From DATCKG01 sp036562385 (GTDB lineage: Bacteria; Bacillota; Sulfobacillia; Symbiobacteriales; Symbiobacteriaceae): a stretch of DNA of 33,759 nucleotides. The translations under genes were made by a program, and so were the position numbers. The notes beneath the pieces were generated by a model. That model saw only the letters and a program-made list of their open reading frames with translations, searched no databases and was not told the DNA's origin. The stretch is taken from positions 1-33,759 of the forward strand of contig DATCKG010000055.1 in assembly GCA_036562385.1 (NCBI GenBank), in the 5' to 3' direction. Positions 16,051-24,092 of the stretch are shown here, in pieces; the first letter of the stretch is position 1, and each line of letters begins with the position of its first letter.

Positions 16051-16929
16051 CTACTCCAAGTTCTGCACCTGTTCCCGGATCTTTTCCAGTTCGCACTTGG
16101 CCTCCACCACCAGGTTGGTAATGGTGGCGTCACTGGCCTTGGAGCCGATGGTGTTCACCTCTCGGCCCATCTCCTGCACCAGGAAGTCCAGCTTCCGGCC
16201 CACCGGTTCACCGCTCCGCAGGGCGGCCCTGAACTGGCCGATGTGGCTGCTGAGCCGCTCCAGCTCCTCGGTGATGTCCGCACGGTCGGCGAACAGGGCT
16301 ACCTCCTGCGCCAGCCGCTGCGGGTCCACCGCGTTGGGCTGCGGCAACAGCTCAGCGAGTCTGCGCGTCAGACGGGACCGGTAGTCCTCCACCACCAACG
16401 GCGCCCGGCTGGCCATGGCCTGCCGCAGGCTTTCCACCCGGTCGCAGCGCTCGAGCAGGTCCTGCGCCAGTACGGCGCCTTCCTGCTCCCGCATGGCGAT
16501 GAGACCGGCCACGGCCGCCGAAAGGGCTTCGGCGAAGGGGGGCCAGAGCTCCTCGATACTCAGGTCGCCCTCCACCAAGGTGATGACATCGGGCAACGAA
16601 GCCAGAGTATCGGCTGTTAGCTCCAAATTGCTCCCGATCTCTTCGCCTAGCTCTTTCAGCGCATTATGATACGCGATTGCCAGTTCCTTGTCAACCTGAA
16701 CAGTCCTGGCTCGGCTGGAAGGGGTCCAGGTGACGTGGACCTCCACCCTTCCCCTGGCCACCTGCTCCAGAATCAGCCGGCGGGCCCGGTCCTCCAGGGC
16801 ACTGAACTGGCGGGGCATGCGAAAGACGATCTCGCAGAAGCGGTGGTTCACCGCCTTCATCTCGACCGCGATGCGGCCCAGATCGCCGATAGACTCCCCC
16901 CTGCCGAATCCGGTCATGCTGCGTACCAT
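16051..16929 (-). CDS. yicC: YicC/YloC family endoribonuclease
   Basis: 292 aa starting MVRSMTGFGRGE, the family hallmark. An N-terminal domain (about 1-160) precedes a DUF1732 domain whose end, KLDFLVQEMGREVNTIGSKA, is highly conserved. Members cut RNA in E. coli and B. subtilis. ATG 16929 has AGGAGG 8 bases upstream. It opens the minus-strand housekeeping block, 41 bases before remA; the hairpin at 16949-16980 sits in its leader. Confidence 0.95.
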   Translation of the reverse strand: MVRSMTGFGRGESIGDLGRIAVEMKAVNHRFCEIVFRMPRQFSALEDRARRLILEQVARGRVEVHVTWTPSSRARTVQVDKELAIAYHNALKELGEEIGSNLELTADTLASLPDVITLVEGDLSIEELWPPFAEALSAAVAGLIAMREQEGAVLAQDLLERCDRVESLRQAMASRAPLVVEDYRSRLTRRLAELLPQPNAVDPQRLAQEVALFADRADITEELERLSSHIGQFRAALRSGEPVGRKLDFLVQEMGREVNTIGSKASDATITNLVVEAKCELEKIREQVQNLE

Positions 16930-16945
16930 GTTCCGATCCTCCTGT

Positions 16946-16980
16946 AAAGACCCGGGCACCGCCGCCGCAGCGCCCGGGTC
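16946..16980 (-). terminator. Hairpin between the ATPase gene and yicC (terminator or leader structure)
   Basis: A 9-bp perfect GC-rich stem (16949-16957 with 16972-16980, loop of 14) followed by UUUA on the minus strand. It lies 65 bases after the ATPase stop, but ends only about 3 bases before the yicC Shine-Dalgarno, leaving no room for a separate yicC promoter downstream of it. Confidence 0.55.
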
Positions 16981-17045
16981 ATGATCTCTTCTGCGCACAC
17001 GTTCACATACTTCTGGGTACGGCCCAGCCCTTCCTTCCCGCCTTT

Positions 17046-19922
17046 TTAGGCTTCCTCTCCGACGCGGCCGGTCATTCGGACGGGACGGTGGAGCAGGAAG
17101 AACCGCCGGAGCGTCACCACCGCCTCCCCCAGGCCGGCGGCGATCAGCACCACGATCCACTCCGGGAGGGTGAGCGGTGCGGTTCCGAAGACCCGGGCCA
17201 TGGGGGGCCAGTAGATCGCCAGCAGCAGCGCAGCCAGGGAGCTGGCCACCGCCGCAACCAGCCACGGGTTTCCGAAGAAGCCCATCTCCCAGATGGTCCG
17301 CTGCTCGGAGCGGCAGTCAAAGACGTGAAGCAGCTGCGCCGTGACCAGGGTGGCCAGGGCCATGGTTCGGGCCAGAGCCAGGACGTCAGGGTCCGCAAAG
17401 GGCGCCAGCCCCGGGGAAGGCGCGTTCATGAACGCCCCCACCAGAAAAGCCCCCAGGGTGCCCAGGCCGATCAGGATCCCCCGGCTCAGGATCTTTTGGC
17501 CCAGCCGCCGGGCGAAGACCCCCTCGTCAGGCCGCCGGGGCGGCCTGTGCATGACGTCCGGCTCCGGCGGCTCCACCCCCAGGGCCATGGCCGGCAGGCC
17601 GTCGGTCACCAGGTTGACAAAGAGGATCTGAATCGGCAGGAGCGGCAGCGGCAGCCGCATCACCGCAGCCAAGAACATCGTGAGGACCTCGCCGGTGTTG
17701 CAGGAGAGCAGGTATCGAATGAACTTGCGGATGTTGTCGTAGATGCCCCGGCCTTCTTCCACCGCGGCCACGATGGTGGCGTAGTTGTCATCCGACAGGA
17801 TCATGGCGGAGGCTTCTTTGGTGACGTCGGTCCCTGTCCGTCCCATGGCGATGCCGATGTCGGCCTCCTTCACCGCCGGCGCGTCGTTCACGCCGTCGCC
17901 GGTCATGGCCACGATCTCCCCTACGGCCTTGAAGGCCCGCACGATGCGGAGCTTGTGCTGCGGAGACACCCGGGCAAAGACCCGTGTGGTGCGCACCGCC
18001 TCCTCCAACTGGGTGTCATTCATCCGGTCCAGCTGCGCACCGGTCAGCGCGCTGGAGTCCGGCCCGGCGATGCCCAGTTCCCGGGCCACCGCCAGGGCCG
18101 TGGCGGGATGGTCGCCGGTGATCATCACCGTTCGGATCCCCGCCCGGGTGGCGGCCTGGACCGCTCGTTTCACCTCCGGCCGGGGCGGGTCAATCATTCC
18201 CACCAGTCCGAGGAAGATCAGCCGCTGTTCCCATTCCGCGGCGGTCTGGTCGATGCCGGCGGTCTGAGCCGGTGCGGCCTCCACCGGCAGGGGACGGCAG
18301 GCCACTGCCAGGACCCGCAGGGCGTCCCCGGCCATCCGGTCATTTTCCGCCAGGATCTGTTGCCGCAGCGGGTCAGTCAGGGCCAGGACCCGCCCGTCCA
18401 TCAGGATGTGGGTGCACAGCTCCAGGACCGTGTCCGGAGCGCCTTTGACGTGCAGCATCGCCCCGCCGTCGTCCCAGCGGGTGGCCACCGACATCCGCCG
18501 GCGCTCCGACTCGAAGGGAACCTCCCACAGCCGGGGGTAGCTGGCGGCCAGCCTGTCAGGCTTGTATCCTGCCTTGGCGGCTGCCACCACCAGGGCGCCC
18601 TCGGTCGGGTCCCCTTCCACGCTCCATCCGTTACGAGGCGTCCCACCGTCGCCGCGGGCGCCCTCCCCCTTGCGGCGGCCGCCGGGAAGCACCAGCCGGG
18701 CGTTGCAGCACAAGGCGGCACTCTTGAGGAGCTGGGCCAGGTCAGGTACCTCCGAGGGACGCACGGGGCCGCTTTCCGACAGGAATTCACCCACAGGCCG
18801 GTAGCCGTCGCCGGTCACCTGGTAGCGGCGCCCCCCGGCCCAGGCCGCCCGCACCATCATCTCGTTCTTGGTCAGGGTACCGGTCTTGTCCGAGCAGATG
18901 ACAGTGGCACACCCCAGGGTCTCCACCGCCTGGAGTTTCCGGACGATGGCGTTGCGGCGGATCATCCGCTGCACGCCGAGGGCGAGGGCCACGGTGACGA
19001 TGGCCGGCAGCCCCTCCGGAATCGCCGCCACGGCCAGGGAGACCCCTGCCAGGATGAGGCGGCCGATCTCCTCGCCCGTCAGGTGGGATGTCGTCATCAG
19101 GCCGGTGACCACCACCAGGGCGCAGACCAGCAGGCAGGCCATCACCAGCCACTTGCCCAACTGCTCCAGCCGGCGCTGCAGCGGCGTTTCCTCGTCCTCC
19201 ACCTCCTGGATCAGCCCGGCGATCCGCCCCATCTCCGTCTGCATGCCTGTGGCCACCACCACCGCGGCGCCCCGGCCCCGGGTAACGGTGGTGCCCATGT
19301 AGACCATGTTCTGCCTGTCCCCCAGGGGAACGTCTCCAGTCCCTACCCAGGCGGGATTCTTCCGGACCGGCAGGGATTCGCCGGTAAGAGCCGCCTCCTC
19401 TACCTCCAGGCTGGAAGCCTCCAGCAACCGGGCATCCGCGGGAACCCGGTCACCGGCCTCCAGCAGCAAAAGGTCCCCGGGCACCAGTTCACTGGCGGGC
19501 ACCGTCATCTCCTGACCGCCCCGACGAACCCGGGCCGTGGGGGCCGCGAGCTGTTTGAGCGCCTCCAAAGACTGCTCCGCCCGGTACTCCTGCACGAATC
19601 CGAGGACGGCGTTGAGCACCACGATCACCACGATGGTGATGGCGTCCGCCGTCTCGCCCATCCCGTAGGACAGCGCGGTGGCCGCCAGCAGCACCAGCAC
19701 CATGAAATCCTGGAACTGGCCGAGGAGCATCCGCCACCAGGGGGGCCGCTCCGCAGCAGCCAACAGGTTCGGGCCGGTCTCCGCGAGGCGCTGCTGGGCC
19801 TCCCGGAGGGGCAGTCCGGCATCCGGATCCGTCCCCAGTTCCCTGAGGATCTCCGAGGCTGGTCGCTGATGCCACGGCGGAGACGGCTGCACCGATTCCG
19901 CCCGCTCAGCGGGAGCAGCCAT
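17046..19922 (-). CDS. Calcium-transporting P-type ATPase (SERCA/PMR1 type, YloB-like)
   Basis: 958 aa from ATG 19922, which has AGAGG 8 bases upstream; the frame stays open to a TTG at 19961. Numbered from ATG 19922: TGES 180-183, ion-site motif PEGL 302-305, phosphorylation motif SDKTGTLT with Asp345, then TGDGVNDAPAVKEADIGIAM. The late membrane segments read NTGEVLTMF and NLVTDGLPAMALG, the pattern of type IIA calcium pumps. About ten membrane helices are expected. The nucleotide-binding domain has a Gly/Arg-rich insert near the end of its first third. B. subtilis has the same family (yloB) between rqcH and yicC. Manganese transport is an alternative. Confidence 0.93.
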   Translation of the reverse strand: MAAPAERAESVQPSPPWHQRPASEILRELGTDPDAGLPLREAQQRLAETGPNLLAAAERPPWWRMLLGQFQDFMVLVLLAATALSYGMGETADAITIVVIVVLNAVLGFVQEYRAEQSLEALKQLAAPTARVRRGGQEMTVPASELVPGDLLLLEAGDRVPADARLLEASSLEVEEAALTGESLPVRKNPAWVGTGDVPLGDRQNMVYMGTTVTRGRGAAVVVATGMQTEMGRIAGLIQEVEDEETPLQRRLEQLGKWLVMACLLVCALVVVTGLMTTSHLTGEEIGRLILAGVSLAVAAIPEGLPAIVTVALALGVQRMIRRNAIVRKLQAVETLGCATVICSDKTGTLTKNEMMVRAAWAGGRRYQVTGDGYRPVGEFLSESGPVRPSEVPDLAQLLKSAALCCNARLVLPGGRRKGEGARGDGGTPRNGWSVEGDPTEGALVVAAAKAGYKPDRLAASYPRLWEVPFESERRRMSVATRWDDGGAMLHVKGAPDTVLELCTHILMDGRVLALTDPLRQQILAENDRMAGDALRVLAVACRPLPVEAAPAQTAGIDQTAAEWEQRLIFLGLVGMIDPPRPEVKRAVQAATRAGIRTVMITGDHPATALAVARELGIAGPDSSALTGAQLDRMNDTQLEEAVRTTRVFARVSPQHKLRIVRAFKAVGEIVAMTGDGVNDAPAVKEADIGIAMGRTGTDVTKEASAMILSDDNYATIVAAVEEGRGIYDNIRKFIRYLLSCNTGEVLTMFLAAVMRLPLPLLPIQILFVNLVTDGLPAMALGVEPPEPDVMHRPPRRPDEGVFARRLGQKILSRGILIGLGTLGAFLVGAFMNAPSPGLAPFADPDVLALARTMALATLVTAQLLHVFDCRSEQRTIWEMGFFGNPWLVAAVASSLAALLLAIYWPPMARVFGTAPLTLPEWIVVLIAAGLGEAVVTLRRFFLLHRPVRMTGRVGEEA

Positions 19923-20094
19923 ACGCATCACCTCTGCACGTAGCCTGGCCGCCTCCGCCAACAGGGGCCGGCGGCCGGTGGACTCGCTCCAACCTTACTC
20001 GCCGGACCGGTCACTTAGACCAGCCTCTGGGCCAGCACCCCCCGCCCAAGGGTGGCGGCTCCACTGCCGATCATGTTATCTTAAGAATGGAAGA

Positions 20095-20115
20095 AGCCGG
20101 GGAATCGCCCCGGCT
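20095..20115. promoter_or_regulatory. Small hairpin in the divergent ATPase/rqcH intergenic region
   Basis: Between the ATPase start (19922) and rqcH start (20158) are 235 bases that must hold both promoters. A perfect 8-bp inverted repeat AGCCGGGG-AATCG-CCCCGGCT sits 42 bases before rqcH. An AT-rich patch, GTTATCTTAAGAAT, lies at about 20076-20088 and may hold a -10 box, but no matching -35 box is clear on either strand. Confidence 0.3.
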
Positions 20116-20157
20116 ATGACGCGGAATAACCTATTTCGTGAATGAAGGAGCTTCTTC

Positions 20158-21972
20158 ATGGCCTTCGATAGCACTGTCATGGCGGCCGTGACGGCTGAAC
20201 TGGCATCCGCCCTGACCGGCGGCCGCATCAACAAGATTTATCAGCCGGGGCCCGACCGCATCGTGCTGGTCATCTATGCTCACGGCCGCAACCACCGACT
20301 GCTCATCTCCGCGCATCCCCGCCATGCGCGCCTTCACCTGACACAGATGGAGGAACGCAACCCGCCCGCTCCGCCCACCTTCTGCATGCTGCTGCGCAAG
20401 TACGTGGAAGGCGGACGGATTCTGCAGATCCACCAGGTGGGGCGGGAGCGGATCTGCCACATCCGCATCGGCGTCATCGATGAACTGGGCAACCCGGCGG
20501 AATTTGTCCTGGTAGCCGAGGTAATGGGCAAGCACTCCAACATCGTCCTGCTCAATCCCCAGAACCGCATCGTCGACGCCATTTATCGGATCACGGAGGA
20601 GGTGAACCGCTACCGCGAACTGCTGCCCGGCCTGCCGTACATCGCCCCGCCGCCCACCGGGAAGATCGACCCGGAGGCCCTCACCTCCGGGGATCTGCAG
20701 CCCCGGGACGAGGAGGCGGAACTCCCTGCCTGGCGTCTCGTGCTGGACCGGGTAGACGCCCTGGGGCCGCTTTTGGCCCGGGAGGCGGTCTGCCGCGCCG
20801 GCTTCGACCCGGAAGCGCCGGCTTCCGCCGTCTCGCCGGAGCGGCTGGTGGATGCCGTCCGGAGCCTGTTCAGGGTTGAGGCCTACGAGCCGTGCCTGCT
20901 GTACGACCCCCAGGGAAAGCTGAAGGACTTTCACGTGCTGCCCCTGGCCCACTGGCAGGGCCGGCGGGAGACGGGGTTCGCCTCGGTGAGCGCCGCCGTG
21001 GAGGCCTTCTTCGGCCTCCGGGAGGAGGAGGAACGGCTCACCTCCCTCCGGGGCGCCCTGGCCCGGCTCCTCCGGGACGAGACGGCCCGGGTCCGCCGCA
21101 AGCTGGAAGCGCAGCGAGAGTCCCTGGCCAAGGCGGAGAATGCGGAGACCTACCGGCTCTACGGCGAACTGATCACCGCAAACCTGTGGCAGCTGCAGAA
21201 GGGTCAGAAGGAAGCGGTGGTGCCCAATTATTACGATCCGGAGGGCAGGACGATCACCATCCCCCTGGATCCCGCCCTGACCCCTCTGGAAAACGCCCAG
21301 GCCTACTACCGCAAGTACCAGAAGGCCCGCAGCAGCCTCTCCGCCCTCCAGGAGCAGGTGGCCCGCAGCGAGAGCGAGCTCGCCTACCTGGAGCAGGTGG
21401 AAGTGGCGCTCCAGGAGGCCCGTTCCCTGCCGGACCTGGAGGAGATCCGGCGGGAACTGGCGGCGGAGGGATACCTGAGCGAGGATCGGGGTCACCGGTC
21501 GCGATCGGGGTCCCGCCAGGGCGAAGGCAAGGAGCAGAAGCCTGCACCGCCCCTGACGGTCCGCTCCACCGACGGACTGGAAATCTGGATCGGACGCAAC
21601 AACCGACAAAACGACTACCTTACGCTGAAGCTGGCTGCACCCCACGATCTTTGGTTCCACGCCAAGAACATCCCCGGTTCCCATGTGATCCTGCGTGTGC
21701 CGCCGGGGCGGGCTGTGCCGGAACGGGCGATTTACGAGGCGGCAGTCCTGGCTGCTTACTACTCCAAAGCCCGGAATTCCTCGGGCGTTCCGGTGGACTA
21801 CACCCTGCGGAAGTACGTCCGGAAGCCCAACGGAGCCCGGCCGGGTATGGTGGTGTACGAACAGTACAAGACCATCTGGGTGACGCCGGATCCCCAGCAG
21901 ATCGCCCAGCTTCAGGAAGGTGGTCACCATGACACTGCAGGCGCTGATTCAGAAAGTGGAGGCGACCCTTAA
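20158..21972 (+). CDS. rqcH: NFACT-family ribosome quality control protein RqcH
   Basis: Family role: binds split 50S subunits with stalled peptidyl-tRNA and directs addition of C-terminal alanine tails. 604 aa: NFACT-N about 1-200 (MAFDSTVMAAVTAEL, GGRINKIYQP, MGKHSNIVLLN), coiled-coil middle about 270-430, and C-terminal NFACT-R about 455-575 with HDLWFHAKNIPGSHVIL and DYTLRKYVRKPNGARPG. The Asp97-Arg98 pair needed for tailing in B. subtilis corresponds to Glu97-Arg98 here. ATG 20158 has AAGGAG 7 bases upstream. The 3' end overlaps the next gene by 44 bases. Confidence 0.96.
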   Translation: MAFDSTVMAAVTAELASALTGGRINKIYQPGPDRIVLVIYAHGRNHRLLISAHPRHARLHLTQMEERNPPAPPTFCMLLRKYVEGGRILQIHQVGRERICHIRIGVIDELGNPAEFVLVAEVMGKHSNIVLLNPQNRIVDAIYRITEEVNRYRELLPGLPYIAPPPTGKIDPEALTSGDLQPRDEEAELPAWRLVLDRVDALGPLLAREAVCRAGFDPEAPASAVSPERLVDAVRSLFRVEAYEPCLLYDPQGKLKDFHVLPLAHWQGRRETGFASVSAAVEAFFGLREEEERLTSLRGALARLLRDETARVRRKLEAQRESLAKAENAETYRLYGELITANLWQLQKGQKEAVVPNYYDPEGRTITIPLDPALTPLENAQAYYRKYQKARSSLSALQEQVARSESELAYLEQVEVALQEARSLPDLEEIRRELAAEGYLSEDRGHRSRSGSRQGEGKEQKPAPPLTVRSTDGLEIWIGRNNRQNDYLTLKLAAPHDLWFHAKNIPGSHVILRVPPGRAVPERAIYEAAVLAAYYSKARNSSGVPVDYTLRKYVRKPNGARPGMVVYEQYKTIWVTPDPQQIAQLQEGGHHDTAGADSESGGDP

Positions 21973-22433
21973 GGAGCAGCTGAAACCGGTGGAGTTCCGC
22001 CCGGGCCGGTTCTCCGTCTGGCTCCGGTTCGTACGGTCGCCGGAGCCGGGGGCGCCGCCCACCGAGCAGGTGGGGGAAGTCCAGAAGCGGGTTGACACAG
22101 CCGGCAGTTACAACGAACTGATCCACCTGATTGCCCGAGAGATCGTCCTGGCGGTGTACGGTGCCGAGGTGCAGGTGGTCACGGAGGTGCCGAACCTGAT
22201 CATCACCCTCCTCGGGCACCGGCATCGGGTCCACATGCCCGGCGCCCCGCCCCTGGACGAGCCTGATCAGATCTTCCTGAAGGTTACCGTATACCGCTAT
22301 CAGCCGAGCCTCCTGGAACTGCTGTTTCCGAAAAAACGTCAGCTCGCCGCAGCGGAGGAGCGTCAGGAACAGTCCGGCCAAAAACCCGGGCGCCCTTCCG
22401 GGCCGCGAGGCCCAGCGGAAGGGCGCCCTTTTT
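21929..22433 (+). CDS. Unrecognised protein overlapping rqcH; frame has no stop before its terminator
   Basis: I do not recognise the family. ATG 21929, with AGGAAGG 8 bases upstream, lies inside the rqcH 3' end; a GTG at 21920 is less well placed. About 150 ordered-looking residues follow: a helical start MTLQALIQKVEATLKEQL, then alternating beta-like stretches (VQVVTEVPNLIITLLG; IFLKVTVYRY), then a polar basic tail from PKKRQ through KPGRPSGPRG. No in-frame stop precedes the intrinsic terminator at 22388-22433; the other two frames are also open past it, with stops only at 22455 and 22459. In frame, the reading would run on to 23770 antisense to the malic enzyme gene, which is not credible as protein. 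The end given is that of the U run. Confidence 0.6.
22380..22433. terminator. Strong bidirectional terminator between the stopless gene and the malic enzyme gene
   Basis: A perfect 13-bp GC-rich stem (22388-22400 with 22416-22428) has an inner GGCC-GCGA-GGCC hairpin. On the plus strand it is followed directly by TTTTT (22429-22433). On the minus strand the stem is followed by GGGTTTTT (22387-22380), so it also serves the malic enzyme gene, whose stop codon is at 22436-22438. Both arms are within the open frame of the plus-strand gene. Confidence 0.9.
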
Positions 22434-22435
22434 GC

Positions 22436-23890
22436 TCAGTCGTCTCCGAACCCATAGTTGAACCCGGCCACCCGCTCGGGCGCCCGCCGCTCCCGGCGAG
22501 CCACCCCGGTGGCATAGGCCGCGGTCTCCACCGCCTGGGCCACGGCCTCCACCACCCGCCGGTTGAAAACGCTGGGGATGATGTACTCCTCGTGCAGTTC
22601 CTCCTCGCTGACGACGCCGGCGATGGCCCGGGCCGCCGCCAGTTTCATCTCATCGTTGATGCACCGGGCCCGGCAGTCCAGCGCACCCCGGAAGATGCCC
22701 GGGAAGCAGAGAAGGTTGTTTACCTGGTTCGGATAATCGGACCGGCCGGTGGCCAGCACCCGTACGTAGGGCGCCGCCTCCTCGGGATCGATCTCCGGCG
22801 TCGGATTGGCCATGGCGAAGACGATGGGGTCCCGGGCCATGCTCTTGATATGCTCCACCTTCAGCACACCGGGCCCCGAGACGCCGATGAAGACATCCGC
22901 TCCCCGGATGGCCTCTGCCAGGCCGCCGGTGAGCCTTTCCGGATTGGTATGCTCCGCATACCACGACCACATGGGATTGGTGGGATACCGCCGGCCCCTC
23001 TCGATGATGCCGACCCGATCCACGCCAACGATGTTCTCCACGCCGGCCAGCATGAGCAGTTTGGAGATGGCAACGCCCGCGGCACCGATGCCGCAGACCA
23101 CCACCTTCAGGTCCTCCAGCCGCTTGTTCACCACCCGGGCCGCGTTCATCAGCCCGGCCAGGGTCACCACTGCGGTGCCGTGCTGGTCGTCATGAAAGAC
23201 CGGGATGTCCAGTTCCTCCTGCAGCCGCTGTTCAATGAAGAAGCAACGCGGCGAGGAGATGTCCTCCAGGTTGATGCCCCCAAATCCCGGTGCCACCGCC
23301 TTGATGATCCGGACGATCTCTTCCGGATCCCTGGTGTTGAGGCAGAGGGGGAAGGCGTCCACGTCCGCGAACTGCTTGAACAGCATGGCTTTCCCTTCCA
23401 TGACGGGCAGGGCCGCCTCAGGCCCCACGTCCCCCAGACCCAGGACGGCCGTGCCGTCGGTCACCACCGCCACGGTGTTCCGCTTGATGGTCAGGGTAAA
23501 GGCCTTGCTCGGGTCTTCCCGGATCGCGTTGCACACCGCGGCCACTCCGGGCGTGTAGACCATGGACAGGTCGTCCCGGGTCTTGACCGGAACCCGGGAT
23601 CGAACCTCAATCTTGCCCCCCAGATGCGCCAGGAAAACCCGGTCCGACACGTTAATGATCTTCACGCCCGGCAGGCGGGCAATGGCCTGAACCACCTGAC
23701 GCCCGTGCTCATGGCTGGTCACTCCCACCGTCACGTCCCGGATCACGAGGTCCCGGCGGGCCTGGATTAAGTCCACGGCGAGGATGTCGCCCCCGGCCTG
23801 CCCGATGGCGGCGGCCAGACGGGAAAAGATCCCCCCGATGTTCTGAATCTCCATCCGGATGATCAGGCGGACTCCGCCCAGCGCCTGCAT
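22436..23890 (-). CDS. NAD-type malic enzyme with N-terminal ACT domain
   Basis: Oxidative decarboxylation of malate to pyruvate. From ATG 23890, 484 aa: an ACT-like regulatory domain about 6-80, the malic N-domain with Tyr112 in SMVYTPGV and Lys167 in MEGKAML, metal ligands in NLED (209-210) and FHDDQHGT (234-235), and a Rossmann NAD domain with GIGAAG 267-272. Asp291 after the second strand favours NAD over NADP (inference). The ACT domain suggests amino-acid or other ligand control. The frame extends to a GTG at 23935, but that would place a stable hairpin inside the coding region; no start has a strong ribosome binding site. Confidence 0.92.
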   Translation of the reverse strand: MQALGGVRLIIRMEIQNIGGIFSRLAAAIGQAGGDILAVDLIQARRDLVIRDVTVGVTSHEHGRQVVQAIARLPGVKIINVSDRVFLAHLGGKIEVRSRVPVKTRDDLSMVYTPGVAAVCNAIREDPSKAFTLTIKRNTVAVVTDGTAVLGLGDVGPEAALPVMEGKAMLFKQFADVDAFPLCLNTRDPEEIVRIIKAVAPGFGGINLEDISSPRCFFIEQRLQEELDIPVFHDDQHGTAVVTLAGLMNAARVVNKRLEDLKVVVCGIGAAGVAISKLLMLAGVENIVGVDRVGIIERGRRYPTNPMWSWYAEHTNPERLTGGLAEAIRGADVFIGVSGPGVLKVEHIKSMARDPIVFAMANPTPEIDPEEAAPYVRVLATGRSDYPNQVNNLLCFPGIFRGALDCRARCINDEMKLAAARAIAGVVSEEELHEEYIIPSVFNRRVVEAVAQAVETAAYATGVARRERRAPERVAGFNYGFGDD

Positions 23891-23925
23891 GACCACGTCT
23901 CGTCCCCATCCCCTTTTGCATTGGA

Positions 23926-23960
23926 AGCGGGGCACCCGGCTGCCAGCCGGCTCCCCCGCT
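23926..23960 (-). promoter_or_regulatory. Leader hairpin of the malic enzyme mRNA
   Basis: A symmetrical hairpin: 7 bp (23926-23932 with 23954-23960), a 3x3 internal loop, 6 bp (23936-23941 with 23945-23950) and a 3-base loop. It lies between the -10 box (23987-23992) and the ATG (23890). No U run follows, so it is more likely an mRNA leader structure than a terminator. Confidence 0.5.
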
Positions 23961-23986
23961 CCTTGTCCCGCTGCATCTAAAGGTTT

Positions 23987-24024
23987 ATTATATCCATTGT
24001 GACTACCTAGTCCTAGACAATTGT
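23987..24024 (-). promoter_or_regulatory. Malic enzyme promoter with consensus -10 and upstream inverted repeats
   Basis: On the minus strand a perfect TATAAT occupies 23987-23992. No -35 match lies at 16-18 bases. Instead, two dyads sit there: GACTA-CC-TAGTC (24001-24012) and the palindrome ACAATTGT (24017-24024). This looks like an activator-dependent promoter; the neighbouring LysR protein is a candidate regulator. The rest of the 202-base gap to lysR holds no visible terminator. Confidence 0.6.
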
Positions 24025-24092
24025 GCTATCTTAACATGTTCTTCCGCGCCAATCGGGGATGGGGCTTCCTGTGGATGCAGACCCGGCGCAGG

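Noticed and set aside
17088..19943. Plus-strand open frame of 951 codons
   Set aside because: Exactly antisense to the P-type ATPase gene; long stop-free antisense frames are expected in GC-rich DNA, and the translation has no recognisable domain.
22434..23770. Continuation of the stopless frame after the terminator as a protein of over 600 residues
   Set aside because: It lies antisense to the well supported malic enzyme gene, starts beyond a strong terminator, and has His/Pro/Arg-rich shadow composition.
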